A stretch of DNA of 64,000 nucleotides from Paratrimastix pyriformis (GCA_027972325.1 JAPMOS010000017.1:454501-518500), one strand, 5' to 3'. Positions 35,601 to 46,956 are shown, numbered from the stretch's first letter. The notes: generated from the letters alone by a model not told the origin. Numbers and translations are program-made.

Positions 35601-38600
35601 AGACCCCCGAAACTATGAAGAGGCGCGAACGATGCAGATGGGACGAGGAGTGAGTAACAAAGGGCACGTCAAGACCAGGGACGATGCGGCAAAAAAAACA
35701 GTGTGAATGGCTGCCCGCGTGAGACGTGTCGAGACCAGACTTGGGGTCGCAACAGAGGCGGCGGGGCAACAAAAAAGGGAGGGTGGGGTGGTGGGCTGGT
35801 CGTCGGGGTCATGCGGCCGGGAAACGAATGGGATGTGGCGGGGAAGATGGAACGGTCCGTGTGATGGATGGAGTTCCCCCATTTCGCGCACATCAGCAGC
35901 AGCACATTTCCTTAACCCTCAGACACCCCCCAACACACCCTCATCACCCATTTGCTCGCAGGGCGGACAATTGATCTGGCGGCCGCCTGCATTCCGATCG
36001 ACAGTCCCTGCCTGCACGGTGATGACGCCCTGCCCCTGGCCCGGCCGGGTCCCTGACGACGCCGGGGCGGATGGGGTCGTGACCAGGCCCGGCTGGTCGG
36101 GGGGCGGCAGGGTGCAGCCCTGGGCAGGCTCCACGTAGGGCATGACGGAGATCACCCCGATTCGAGTCAGCCGGCGTGCGTTCCAGTCTGCAGAAGAAGA
36201 AGAAGAAGAAGAAGAAGAAGAAGAAGAAGAAGAAGAAGAAGAAGAAGAAGAAGAAGAAGAAAGTGGGATGTGGGATTTGGGATGTGGGTTTTTCGGGGGC
36301 TGATGGGTTTGTTTTTCTGATCCAACACAGAAAACATGATGACGGACATGCTGCCATCCCAGCAAACCCCCTCTCTCCATCCAACACACAAAACATGATG
36401 ACGGACATGCTGCCATCCCGGCCAGGGGCAGGCCGACCAGCATGGCGCCGAGGTAAGCGCCCAGCCACCAAAACGAGGACCCCGACCCGATGAATTTGAC
36501 CAACAACGAGAAGAGCGACGAGATGAATGAGGCCGCGTAGATCAGCGCATTCTGGGCGCCCGGGACGTCCCGCCCAGGAGGACGGAGACACGAGGGGAAT
36601 GTGGGCGAAGCAGGAAGTTGCGTGTGTGTGTGTGTGTGTGTGTGGGGGGGGATGGATGGTGGAAGAGCCAGTGCGCTGACGCGCTGACGGTGACAGGGGG
36701 CTGAGGTGGAGGTGGAGGTGGAGGTGGAGGTGGAGGTGGAGGTGGAGGTGGAGGTGGAGGAGGTCGGTGATGGAAGGGGGCACGGAGGCACGGAACGAGA
36801 CGGACCAGAACGTTGGCCTACAGTGGTGATTCCCATCGGTGCCGAGGCGGGTGCGAGGAGGAGCGGGTTGTCCGAGCGGCGCATCAGAGAGGAGCGGTGC
36901 GGGTTGGGAGAGACAAGCAGATGAGGGAGAAGCAGAAAATACAATGCCGATTTCGCGTACCCGCCACCCGCCCCGCCCCGCCTCTGAGATGGCGCCAAGA
37001 AAAAAACCAAAGCAGCGACATGGGTGGCCGGCGGACCCTGAGTTTGTAGTAGGGCAGGTACCAGATGGAGGCCACCAGCAGGGTGGCCATGCAGATGATC
37101 GAGATCACGGCCCGCAGGGTGCCCAGGTTGGTGATGAACTGGTCCGAGGCCTGCATGATCAGCTTGACAAAGACCTGCCAGATATGCGCCGCCATGTGCG
37201 TGTGTGGTTGGTGTGTGTCTGTGTTCATACAGATCAAAGGGAGAGGGAATGACATGGTCTTGCATGATCTGCTGCCATGTGTGCGTGCTTGGTCGTCAAT
37301 CCAGGGGAGGTAATGGTAATGACTTGGTCTGCGTGATTGATTGGCTTGGGACCTGCGATGCGATTGGTGGGTCAATGCGTGGTTGGAGTGTGTATGCAAA
37401 CGAACGACGAAGGATGCCCGCATCTGCGCGTGTTCAGCTTGACAAATGTAGATGCCATCCGTGCATCGAGTGCGTGCGATGTCTGTGCGGCATCCGAAAA
37501 CCTGCCCCGGGGATGTGATCAAAACATGCCAGAGCGGAGTTTCTCTCTGTGTGTCTGGCGGGGGTTGGGGTTGGAAGCGGATACGTGTGTGCGTGCTTGG
37601 GTGGCTAGAGGACAGACAGCCAGAGCTTCAAAACGGCCTGTCGATGCGCACAGGAGCGACTTGCTCGTGGGCTCCTCCTCGAAGAAGACTGCACAACCCG
37701 AGGGGATGCAGATGCGCGGAGAGGAGGGGAAAGAAGGCGAGAGAAGGGAGGGAGGGAGGGAGGGAGGGGGAGGGGAGGGAGGGGGAGGGAAGGGAGAGGG
37801 TAGCGCAATCAAATGAACGAAGATGGATGGAGCCTCGTCCCATCCTTACACCCGACCAATGGGATGAGTGCGTGAAAGCGTTTTGTGATGTACCAACGAG
37901 TCGTTGGTCGACCAAAGAGGTCCAGGCCCACGCACCCGCCCATCCCACCCGACAATGGCAAAGGCCACTGCCACCCAGGGCGACCAGGCGGCCGACACCA
38001 TCCCCCCGGACCGAAGGCAGAGAGCTGAACGACGGGGACGAAGACGAGGATCCCCAGCATGGCCAGCACCTGGAAGGGGCGTTGGGCAGCCCCCAGCACT
38101 GCACCGTGGGGAAGTTGCTCATGTACGGGGCGGCCGCGGTCGGGTCCTATGAGACGGCGGTACACAGTGCGTGAGGAAGGAGTGCGGAACAGTGCGTTCC
38201 GGCCCGCCTCGGGGGGGGGGGGGGGGGGGGACAACACGTCTTCCAGGCCCGCGAGCCAGCGGGACACACGGGACTGGCGGGGCAATGGCGGGACAGGGCG
38301 GGACAATGGCGGGACAATGGCGGGACAATGGCGGGACCCGGGACAGTGGCGGGACAGTGGCGGGACAGTGGCGGGACAGTGGCGGGACAGTGGCGGGACA
38401 GTGGCGGGACAGTGGCGGGACAGTGGCGGGACAGTGGCGGGACAGTGGCGGGACAGTGGCGGGACAGTGGCGGGACAGTGGCGGGACAGTGGCGGGACGA
38501 CAGACCGAGTAGGTGCAGTCGAGGAGCGAGAAGAAGATTTGCAGGAAAGGCATGTAGAGGAAGGTGATCAGGGCCACGACGAAGTATCGCAGCACGTGGA

Positions 38601-39162
38601 TCGGCCAAAGGATCGTGATTTGGTCGTGTTCTGTACGAGGTGTGCGGAGTGAGTGCGGCTGTTCCCCCCGGAGATGCAGACTGAAGACGTAGTACACGTA
38701 AAACGTGTCCACGGCGGCTGCCACGATCAGAACAAAGGCGATTGCGAAAATAATGTAAAGCGCAACGATGTTGGTGATGAAGGCATCAAAGTTGAGCCGG
38801 AACGCGTTGAACACCACCCGGACTTGATCCGAGTAGGGGATGGGCTATTGCGCCCGCCGGAAAATCACCACTTTCCTGGCAGTAGAGGACACAGACCCAT
38901 GCAAAATCATCTTGCATCGAAACGGTGACCAGTTGGATGAATTGCAAGAACAGGGACAGGTATTCCACTTTGGGAGAGGGCGACATATCTGGAAAACGAT
39001 TGCCGGATGACCGGGTGCCGGATGGCCGGGGTTTTTTTCCTCAAGCAGACCTTTTTGGCAGGTCCAAAAAATACCAAAGGCGCCCTCATCCAGGGGGCTG
39101 AACTTCATCAACTGGACATTCTGGCTGCCGACGGATTCACCCGAGAGAGATGCCGCAACCAT
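21871..39162 (-). CDS. Giant TmcB-like multi-membrane protein with C-terminal hemerythrin domain
   Basis: N-terminal exons (from ATG 39162) encode helices EYLSLFLQFIQLVTVS, FAIAFVLIVAAAVDTFYVYY, LWPIHVLRYFVVALITFLYM, VLAMLGILVFVPVVQL and WYLPYYKLRVR, in TmcB/TmcC order. A long cytosolic HAT/TPR-like region follows (about 35200-30000; e.g. YVEMATRYLQE, HSVRILRSYGSFLADI, KADQIEEEKAQE). A Pro/Ser-rich linker leads to two late helices (about 25575-25450 and 23690-23590) that flank an extracellular-type segment. The end (23155-21871) is hemerythrin with all seven di-iron ligands: DKQH, HFSDE, HHRWH and H-I-K-T-R-D. The last ligand pair is joined only by splicing the intron at about 22083-21924. 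About 30 exons; introns hold C runs, GAT arrays and splice-junction copies. The exon near 38070 shows a frame slip I could not resolve. Inferred role: membrane sensor responding to O2. One gene rather than two is favoured because strand, order and topology agree. Confidence 0.78.
22926..23045 (+). repeat. tRNA-derived SINE-like element, copy 2, with 10-bp target duplication
   Basis: The tRNA-like core, 22953-23025 (73 nt), has the same acceptor, D and T arms as copy 1, with intact A box and B box. Its anticodon loop is one base longer (GGACAGCT), again without a valid anticodon setting. AAATATTTTTCCCC follows as terminator. The unit is bounded by the same 10 bases, GGGTGCACCC, at 22916-22925 and 23046-23055, a likely target-site duplication. 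It lies antisense in the intron that follows the first hemerythrin exon of the giant gene, starting only 6 bases inside the donor (GTCTGT, 23062-23057). Confidence 0.72.
23422..23545. repeat. GAT microsatellite
   Basis: GAT/GATGAC/GATCTG repeats inside an intron of the giant gene, between its last transmembrane exon and the exon reading VLEKEAMKTRRMLAFM. Confidence 0.85.
26618..26830. repeat. GAT microsatellite
   Basis: About 200 bases of GAT triplets with TGGATGATGATT and GACGAC interruptions; ATC on the gene strand. Fills one intron of the giant gene in its Pro/Ser-rich linker. Confidence 0.9.
31085..31365. repeat. CACACAGCCGC / CACACGGCTGC minisatellite
   Basis: Tandem CACACAGCCGCCA units alternate in a higher order with CACGGCTGCCA units, about 20 in total. 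A shorter run of the same unit lies at 30955-30995 beyond the intervening sequence. Intronic in the giant gene. Confidence 0.85.
34845..35000 (-). repeat. Triplicated exon edge plus donor site in intron
   Basis: The true exon ends ACCCGATACCTGCAGGA, followed by donor GTCCGCTCGCGGATGG (donor at 34995). The intron repeats this junction at about 34952-34919 (ACTCGAGACCTACAGGA then GTCCGCCCGTGGATGG) and 34874-34848 (ACCCGATACCCAGGA then GTCCGCTTGTGAATGG). Confidence 0.8.
36191..36262. repeat. GAA microsatellite
   Basis: About 24 uninterrupted AAG/GAA triplets on the + strand, pyrimidine (TTC) on the gene strand. They run up to the acceptor of the exon reading DWNARRLTRIGVISVMPY, where they may serve as its polypyrimidine tract. 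Confidence 0.9.
36704..36760. repeat. GGAGGT hexanucleotide repeat
   Basis: About nine GGAGGT units, intronic in the giant gene. Confidence 0.9.
38278..38500. repeat. 11-bp minisatellite GTGGCGGGACA
   Basis: About 18 near-identical 11-mers. It begins right after the donor of the exon ending FSLLDCTYS in the giant gene. The gene-strand unit (CCCGCCACTGT) follows donor GTCTGTCGTCCCGCC, so the array appears to have grown from the donor-side sequence. Confidence 0.92.
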
Positions 39163-39440
39163 CGGTGTTACTCACCACAAAAAGTCGAGAAAGAAAGGAC
39201 AATGAACGCCCGGGGCTCGGAGAAAGGCCGATCCGGAACGGAATAATAGTCGAGACTACCGATTGGGTGAGAGTGACCGCTGGGATCGTCTGAAGATTTG
39301 AAACGATCTCTTCCGACCTCCCATCTCCCACGGACTGCCAAAGCCAGCAAATTGCCTTGTTGGCTCGGTGTAAAATTCCACATCTCGACAAACAAAAAAA
39401 CCCGGAGAAAATACAAAAACAAGTCAACCACACCACACTT

Positions 39441-41100
39441 TCATGACGAGGCGCTGGGCGAAGGGAGCATCCCTGTGGCCACGGGTGAGAGCCCCGCCGC
39501 GGCACCCTTCATCAAGAGGGTCTTCTTCTCCGCCTCAAGACGCTCCTTCCACCTCTTGCGCTCCTCCTCGATGAGCCCGTCCAGGTCCATGATGCGCTGG
39601 CTCAGCTTGGCGTTCTTCTCTTGGCACTGGTGGATGTCCTGGGCGGCGGCCTGCATGGCGGACTCGAGCTTCTTGAAACTCTCCTCCCTCTGCCGCATGA
39701 CCTGCTTGAAGTAGTGCTCGTGTCGGGCAAACATCTCGTTGAAGGACTGGGAGGGCGGGGAAGGGTGTGGGAAGTGCCGGGAGGGAACGCGTTCGATATG
39801 AGGTCGAGGGACATGAGGCACGAAGGAGACAGAGAAGCTCTTCCGACCCATTCCGCAATCCAATTCCACGGAACCCGGTGCTGCTCACGAACGGGGGTCA
39901 TGGATCTCGTCGGGTTGATCGAGGTCCCCATCGGGGTGATGTCTCCCCTTTTCCCATCGTCAAAGTATCCCCCACGGACCGGAGCGGGAGGGATGGGAGG
40001 CGAGCGATTATGACCGGGGGGGCAGAGCGGCACGCCCAACGCAATGCAGACCTCACCTGCCACGGGACGGGAGCCGGTCCGGCTGGTCATGGGGGTGAAC
40101 TTGCGCGGGACGGAGCGGCCCAGGGCAGAGGAGAGTCCAGTGGTCGCTGCGGATGGGAATGGGTCAGGGGGTGGGGTGGCGGCGGCGGCAGAGAGTATGT
40201 CCGGGGCGGGAGTGGTGAGCGGGGTGGGGCGGGAGAGAAAGAAGGGAAGGGAAGCAGGAGAAGAAAGGAGAAAAACCAAGTCGGATCAACGTGCCGGGGG
40301 ATGGCGTGGGTGTGGGTATGGGGGAGCAATAACCGTGTGCTGAAAGATCAGGGTGCGTGTGCATACATTGCAAGGCTGGAGTTGAGACAGACCGGAGGCC
40401 CCCATGGGGGTGGCGCTGGCGAAGGACGGCTTCCGGGCCATCGCCCCAGGGCTGGCCAGGCTGCTGCTGCTGCTGCTGGCAGCCGGGTTGGCGGGCGGCG
40501 ACGAAAGGGGAGACCCCGAGGGGCCTGCGAACGCGGGGGAAAAGAAAGAGCCGGGGTTGAGTCGACTATCTTTGCCTCACTTTTTTCCCATGCCTTTGTT
40601 CGTGTGGTGGGGCAGGGGATCCGTTCCCGGGGAGGGTTGGCACAGACCAGATGAAGTAAGGCCAGGGGCACCGCTACTTGGGGCGGTGGGGATCGAGGAG
40701 GGGGGAGGAGCCACCGGATCGGGAAGGTGAGCCTCGGCCCCGGCACCAGAGGCCATTTCGGCTTCAGATGTCTGACAAAAAGTTTAAAAATAATCGCGGC
40801 GATAAAATCGGGAAAACCTCGAAACTCCTCAGGTAGTTCGCAGCCTCAGGACCAGCAATTTCCTTCAGATAAGTGATGGGAACATACCCTCGCATGCGAG
40901 GAGTCTTAAGTGTGAGAATAAGAATCCATTCTTCGCGGCTTTCTTGCTCTACAAAATAACCCAAATGATATGAGAAACGGATCGCCTCCTTCGCACAGAC
41001 TCGGTGCGATAACAATGTCACCAGCAGCAACATTGGAAATCTCGGCGGACTCCTTCCCATCAAAATCGTACAATACCTCGAAAACTTTTTGGTCTTCCAT
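39441..41100 (-). CDS. SH3-domain and coiled-coil protein
   Basis: ATG 41098-41100 opens an SH3 domain: VFEVLYDFDGKESAEI (ALYDY-type strand), DIVIAP, then after a short intron REEWILILTLKTPRMRGYVP (the diagnostic W and the GYVP/ITYL end), followed by a short helix. The middle is Ala/Pro/Ser-rich, with a run of six Gln or Ser depending on frame at about 40455-40475; the exon joins there are not settled. Next comes a Ser/Arg-rich exon (SSALGRSVPRKFTPMTSRTG, about 40130), then a C-terminal coiled coil (FARHEHYFKQVMRQREESFK to RIMDLDGLIEEERKRWKERL), ending in a hydrophobic and Ser-rich tail at TGA 39441. SH3 domains bind PxxP ligands; a cytoskeletal or membrane-trafficking adaptor is likely. No closer family recognised. 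Confidence 0.75.
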
Positions 41101-41195
41101 CTAGCCCTTGTCGACAGTCAGAAGGCAAGGAGGGCAAAAACTGTTCAAACCGGAAAACAGTCTGCTATGACGGGGTTCGGCTGCCTATCTCCGGT
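41101..41195. promoter_or_regulatory. 95-bp divergent promoter region (SH3 gene / RasGEF)
   Basis: All sequence between the two opposite start codons. It contains AACCGGAAAAC but no TATA box. If the RasGEF start lies in an earlier, unseen exon, this space would be even smaller. Confidence 0.4.
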
Positions 41196-43596
41196 ATGTT
41201 TTTCCAGCAGCCCGGACTTGACAACCCGGCCCCTCCACCCACATTTCCGCCAACACGATCCCTCGAAAAGTTTTCTTCAGAAAAGGCTCAGGCTCACCTC
41301 AGACAAATAGCATGTGATCCTCTCCGGAGCATTGTCCCGCAGTTGCCCGCGACAGCGGCTGCGGCGGCTGCCCCGAAAGAACCAGGTTTGTCTCTGGTTC
41401 TTGTGTTTTTATTCTTCGTTTCTTGGGGGCAGCTGATCCAAGTTCCGCCCTCTACATTCCTGCCGCCCCCGGTGTTGATCGATCGCAGTGGGCCGCACGA
41501 GCTTTCGAGAATCACCCAGAAATCTTGGAGCTCCGGTTTGTAAAAGTAGCCGTGCGTTTGTCACCTGAGTGATTCCTCTTCGCAGACAACGGCTCTCGCC
41601 CTTCTATCGGATGCAGCATTTCTTCCAGCAATTCCCCAACACAGTCCAGGCGCCTCCGAAGTCTGTGGTTCCTCATCAGCTTTCAAGCGCATAATGAACC
41701 CCCACCAGACTGTTGGTGAATCAGCTTGCGATGCAACATCTCGCACATGAGGGTTACACCACCGCCCTGAAGGTCATTTTTGACGTTGGACCCTCGATTT
41801 CACCACCCCATTTGCTTCGTGTTTGCGGCATTTAGATTCTGGAACACGAAGCCCAGACCACCTGTCTGTCTCCTTCCCCCCTTCCCCCCTCCATCACGCA
41901 CCTCCTGTTGTTGTCACCGCGGCGCCACCAGACCAATCGGACAACCAACCCGTGGGCAAGGAGAGCCTCCTAGCCACCATAACCCGGGCAGCCCTGGCCC
42001 AGAGCGAGAAGCTGTACCGGCTCGTCAGCCAGGAAGGTCCCTGCCCGCACCGCTCCCCGCCTCGCGACCCCCTGGAGTTGTTTTGGGACCCCTCGTGACC
42101 GAGTGGTTTTCCGGACTTTGCGGCTCTCCCCCTTGGGGGCGACAGGCATTCTGGAGCAGCAGCGGATCCAGATGCAGCTGGCCATGCTGGGCCTCATCCC
42201 CATGGATCGTCCGTGTCGGGCCCTTTCCTCCTGCCCCTGGTCCCGATCCCCACCGTTCCCCTTTTCCATCCCCCATGCATCGTCCGTGCCGGGGCCATTC
42301 CCGCCCCCTGCGGTTCCTGCGGGATCCTCACGTGGTGTGTGTGCGTGTGTGCGTGTGGCCTCTGTGGCCACCCAGAGCGCCTGAAGGGGTCCTCCATCTG
42401 GGACGAGCCCAACGACGGCCCCGCAAACCTCATCGTCTGTCGAGCCGGCCGGTCATTGGGACGGGGAGCCGAGCGGACGGGGCTGGGCGGAGCATGAACA
42501 GGTGGGGGGGGGGGGGGGGGGAGATGGCGCCTGGGTCTGGTCCTTGGCTCTTCGACGCGTGTGTGAGTGTGGGTTGACCATCATCTTATCTATCTCTGTT
42601 CCCCCATTCCTGGCCTCCCCCGGGGGGATGGGGGTTTTTTGTTTGTGCGTGGTGTGTGTCTGGGGGGGAGCGCAGTGGGAGAAGGGCGGTGAGCCGACTG
42701 CCCTGGGCATAGCGGACCCGATGAACATTCGCGGGGCCACCCTCAACAAGCTCGTCCGTCCAGCCCGCTGCCCCCCATCCCCCACTCGCTGTATGTGCCT
42801 GCATGTGCCTGCATGTGCCTGCATGTGCCTGCATGTGCCTGCATGTGCCTGCATGTGCCTGCATGTGCCTGCATGTGCCTGCATGTGCCTGCATGTGGCT
42901 GGATGTGTCTGTGTCGAGTAAAGAAGGAAACGGGAAAATAAAACAAAAATCAGAGAGGTAGAAGAGACAGTGTCTGTATGTGTCTGTGTGTGCCTGGATG
43001 TGTCTGGGCCAGTTCGCGTGCCGTTGAACGTCCGTGGGACCGATCCGGCCATGTGACGGCCCGATTTTTCCTGTCCCTGCCTCCGTTCGAGTCCTGCAGG
43101 GGGTGGGTGTGACAATATGCCGATGATTTGCCTCCCTGTCCCTGCCCCCGTTCGCGTCCTGCAGGAGGTGGGCGTGTAAAAATATGCCTGCGATCGCCTG
43201 CATCCCCCCTTCCCGCCCCCCATCATCCCATTCCGCGCGCCATTTGAGGGCTCACGCCTTCTTGTCCGGCGGCTGATCCGCGCACACCCCATTCCGTCAT
43301 TCACTTCGCTCGCATGTGTGTGCCGCCGGGCGGGGGGGCATTCGGCGGGCGGGCAGGTGGAGCGGCTGATCCACCACACACCCCATTCCGTCATTCACAT
43401 TTCACTCGCATGCGTGTCCCGGGCTCGGCGGGCGGGCAGGTGGAGCGTCTGACGAACCCCGTCACCACCGCCACCGATGTACGGTTCATGCAGACCTTCC
43501 TGGCCACCTACCGCATGGTGGCCACCCCCACCGAGCTCTTCCACAAGCTCGTCGAACGGTCCGCCAGCGTGCTCGCTCTTCGATCACTCTGTTTTT

Positions 43597-43677
<81 letters not shown>

Positions 43678-44431
43678 TTTCCCCCGTTTCTTCTCCCTTT
43701 CTGTTCGAACACGCACACCCATGGGGGGGCGCAAAAGCCAGAGCGCGAATTTCAATCCCCCCCCCCCCCCCCCCCCCCCCCCCCGAGTATTGATAGCCCT
43801 TCCCCCACACACCACACTCACCACCCCCAGTTTCACGGGCCCCTCGAAATCCATCATGGCGCCCAGCGCCCCGGGCTCTTCGTCCCCGCCGCCGCCCTTC
43901 GACGCCCGCTTCTTGGAGGCCGTCCAGCAGCGGGTGTTTGACGTGCTCCGCAAATGGATCAACAACCACTTCGCCGACCTGCAGAGCCGCGAGCTTTTCG
44001 AGGAGCTGATGACCTTCTGCGATGGGGCCTTGATGCAGACCAACCGGCGGTACGCCAATCAGCTCAAGTTCGACATTGACCGGATGGTCCGCAGGCCGAG
44101 GATATCATCATCACTCGTCGTCATCATCATCGTCGTAGTCGTAGTCGTAGTCGTCATCATCATCAGCGTCATCAGCATCAGCATCGTCACCGTCACCACC
44201 GTCACCACCGTCGCCCAATCATCCAATCGTTCGATCAGGGGAAGGATGGGTAATGAGGCGCTCAAGGGTAAGACCCGAATTGGAAAGCGGGTCGGTGATC
44301 ATTGAACAAACGAAGAATTTCTGGCCCGATCTGACTTTTTTGTCTTCTCCTTCCCACCCCCGCGCTGTCTTTCGGCCGGCCGCAGATCAGCCAGGCCTAC
44401 CAGCATGAAAGCGATGTCTGTCATGCTGTCC

Positions 44432-44462
<31 letters not shown>

Positions 44463-44479
44463 ACACACGCACACACACG

Positions 44480-44518
<39 letters not shown>

Positions 44519-46956
44519 CCCTGTCACCCGCCCCCAGAATACACATCAGTCATGCGCCTTTAACCCCCCACCCCCCCACACACAACGCACACCAGCGTCG
44601 TATGGCCCCCGCCCCCGCGACCTCCACGGCCACCTCCAGTGGCGGCGCCGCATCAAGCGGAGGCCCCGCGGCGCCCCCCGCCGCTACGGGCGCCCCTGCC
44701 CCGCTCATCCCGGAGAACCTGCTCTCGGTCTCGCTCACCCTGCTCGACATCGACCCCTCCGAGCTGGCCCGCCAGATCACCCTGATGACCTTCTCGTACT
44801 ATCAGAAGATCCAGCCCGTCGAGCTGCTCGACTCGGTCCGTCTGCTGTCCGTGTGGCTGTGCTGTGCTGTGCTGTGCGTGTACCATGCTTTACTGTGCAA
44901 TCTGACCAGAAGATGCCGAGTTGCTCGACTCGGTCCGTCTGCTGTGCTTGTGGTGCTGTGCTGTGCTGTGCTGTGCTGTGCTGTGCTGCGCTGTGCCGTG
45001 CTGTACTGTGCTGTACTGTGCTGTGCTGTGCTGCGCTGCTGTGCCGTGCTGTGCTGCGATGTGCTGTGATGTGATGTGCTGCGATGTGCTGTGATGTGAT
45101 GTGATGCGCTGTGCTGCGCTGCGCTGTGCTGCGCTGCGCTGTGCTGTGATGTGTGCACTGTGCTGTGCTGTGCTGTGCTGTGCTGTGCTGTGCTGTGCTG
45201 TGCTGTGCTGTGCTGTGCTGCACTGTGCTGTGCTGTTGGCTGTGTGACCTGACCTGAAGATCCAGCCCGTCGAGCTGCTGACTTGGTCCGTCTGTGCGTC
45301 CGTGTGTCTGTGTGATCCAGCCCGTCGAGCTGCTCGACTCGGCCCGTCTGCTGTGCACCCGTGTGTCTGTGTGCGTCTGCGCGCGCGCACCTTGTCTATC
45401 TGTGTGCGTCTGCGCGGTGGGTCAGATTGTTTGCTCTTGAATGGAGATGTGTCCCTCCACCCCGATCCACTTTGCAGTTGGTGCTCCCGTTCTTGGGTTC
45501 CGTCACTCTTGTTGGGTTCGATTCACCGCCGGACTCACCGCCCGCCCCGCCCCGCCCCGCCCCGCCCCGCCCCGCCCCGCCCCGCCCCGCCCCGCCCCGC
45601 CCCGCCCCGCCCCGCCCCGCCCCGCCCCGCCCCGCCCCGCCCCGCCCCACCCACTCCACTCCATCTCCCTCCCCCGCTTGGGGTGATCGATAGGCCTGGA
45701 CCAAACCCAAGTACCGGCACCGGGCCCCCAATGCGATTGCCATGATCCGCTCGTTCAACATCATCCTCAACTGGGTCACGGAGAACATCCTCGCATCGAC
45801 CACCATCCGCCTCAGGAAGGAGGTCCGTGCACGCCCGCATCACCATTCAACAATTCGATCATCATCATCCAATCGCATGTCGTCATCGGCAGCGTCACCA
45901 TCATCACCATCATCCTCACATCGATCACGTAGCGTCAGCATCGCCCCACGGCATTCTCATCATCCATTGCTCGCTGTGGCTCTCCCCCCAGGTGATGCAC
46001 CATATCATCACCATGGCCGACCACCTCAACCGGCTGCAGAACTACGACACCCTCCACGCGGTGGTGGTGGCCTTCTCGTCGACGCCCATCGCCCGCCTCA
46101 AGTACACATGGGAGGAGCTCTCCAAGCACGACATGAAGGTCCGCATGCCCAACAGTCCTCCCTGATGATGCTGACTGGATGATGATGATTGATGGTGATG
46201 ATGCGATTGGTGATGATGATGATGGTGGTGGTGGTGGATGATTGATGATGGTTGATGTTGTTGTTGTTGTTGATGATTGGATGGCGACGATGATACTTCC
46301 CTGCATTCCTGTGATTTCAAATCCCCTCAACCCTCCGCTGCGTCGCGCCCTTTGGTGGTTTAGATCGTCGAGGATGCCCGACGCCTGATGAGCGTGGGGC
46401 AGTCCTTCAAAGTCCTCCGGACGCACCTCAAGGGCGGCATCACGCCCCCCGTCATTCCCAAGCTCGGTCTGTTGTTGAGAGTGCGGCGCCTGTCGGATGC
46501 TGAAATCGAGACGCACGTCTGCCGCGTCAAATCAATGTGATGTTCCGACGTTCGTGCGTGTTCTGATTGGGTGTGTCTGGGTTCGGTCCTCATGTTCATG
46601 TTCTCCTCCATTGTTGTAGGGTTGGCCCTGGGCGACCTGACGTACGCTGAAGAGAACCCGACGATGCTCGAGAAGGGAACCATGATCAACTTCTCCAAGA
46701 TGAAGGTCATTCACACGATCATCAAGGACTTCCTCCAGTATCAGCAGGTCTGGACACTCTCTATCTTTTTTTGTGCACCATCGACGGACTGTTTTAGTTC
46801 CCGTACAATCTCACCCGTGTTCCCGAGATCCAAAATTGGATCATGAAGGGTTTCCGGGACATGTCCGAGGCAGAGAACCAGCAGATGGCCATCGAGTACC
46901 TCCAGATCTCGGAACGACTCGAACCCAAGTCGGCCCCTCGGAACGAAATCAAATGA
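41196..46956 (+). CDS. LisH-containing Ras guanine-nucleotide exchange factor
   Basis: Activator of Ras-family GTPases. After a Pro/Ala-rich start, LLVNQLAMQHLAHEGYTTAL (about 41725) is a LisH motif, the layout known from amoebozoan RasGEFs. A spacer with KGSSIWDEPNDG (42385) leads to the RasGEF N-terminal domain: MNIRGATLNKLV (42730), VERLTNPVTTATDVRFMQTF (43440) and FADLQSRELFEELMTFC (43970). The CDC25 catalytic domain follows: LLSVSLTLLDIDPSELARQI (44720), AWTKPKYRHRAPNAIAMI (45692), MHHIITMADHLNRLQNYDTL (45993), KYTWEELSKHD, VEDARRLMSVGQ (46365), LALGDLTYAEENPTMLEKG and NFSKMKVIHTIIKDFLQYQQ. TGA is at 46954. Introns at 41519 and 41666 are about 45-55 nt; others exceed 800 nt and are full of repeats. 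ATG 41196 is uncertain because TTTTTCCAG follows it and could be an acceptor. Confidence 0.88.
42790..42900. repeat. 10-bp repeat TGTGCCTGCA
   Basis: About eleven copies in the RasGEF intron after the exon ending ATLNKLV. Related GTGTCTG/GTGCCTGGATG units recur at 42975-43005. Confidence 0.92.
43040..43445 (+). repeat. Segmental duplications including a repeated acceptor-exon junction
   Basis: Two about 60-base copies begin CTGTCCCTGCC at about 43071 and 43137. Then a unit with GGCGGGCAGGTGGAGCG occurs at the true acceptor (exon begins 43440, GTGGAGCGTCTGA). It recurs upstream at about 43345 (GTGGAGCGGCTGATCC), and in more decayed form at 43265 (GGCGGCTGATCC). The copies are joined by the shared ACACCCCATTCCGTCATTCA. 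Confidence 0.82.
43600..43674. repeat. GTT microsatellite
   Basis: About 25 GTT triplets followed by a C run of more than 20 bases (43757-43784), both before the acceptor of the next RasGEF exon. Confidence 0.95.
44430..44516. repeat. C run followed by CA dinucleotide repeat
   Basis: A run of about 17 C followed by about 33 CA/CG dinucleotide units. Intronic in the RasGEF gene. Confidence 0.95.
44836..45355 (+). repeat. CTGTG array with three copies of the upstream exon end and donor
   Basis: The exon ends AGATCCAGCCCGTCGAGCTG..GACTCG at 44835, donor GTCCGTCTGC. Copies lie at about 44909-44946, 45257-45297 and 45314-45355, the last keeping AGCCCGTCGAGCTGCTCGAC in full. They are separated by long CTGTG-type arrays (44850-44885, 44945-45240) with CTGTGATG and CTGCG variants. 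Confidence 0.85.
45538..45648. repeat. CCGCC pentanucleotide repeat
   Basis: About 22 perfect CCGCC/CCCCG pentamers in the same RasGEF intron, 45 bases before its acceptor at 45690. Confidence 0.95.
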
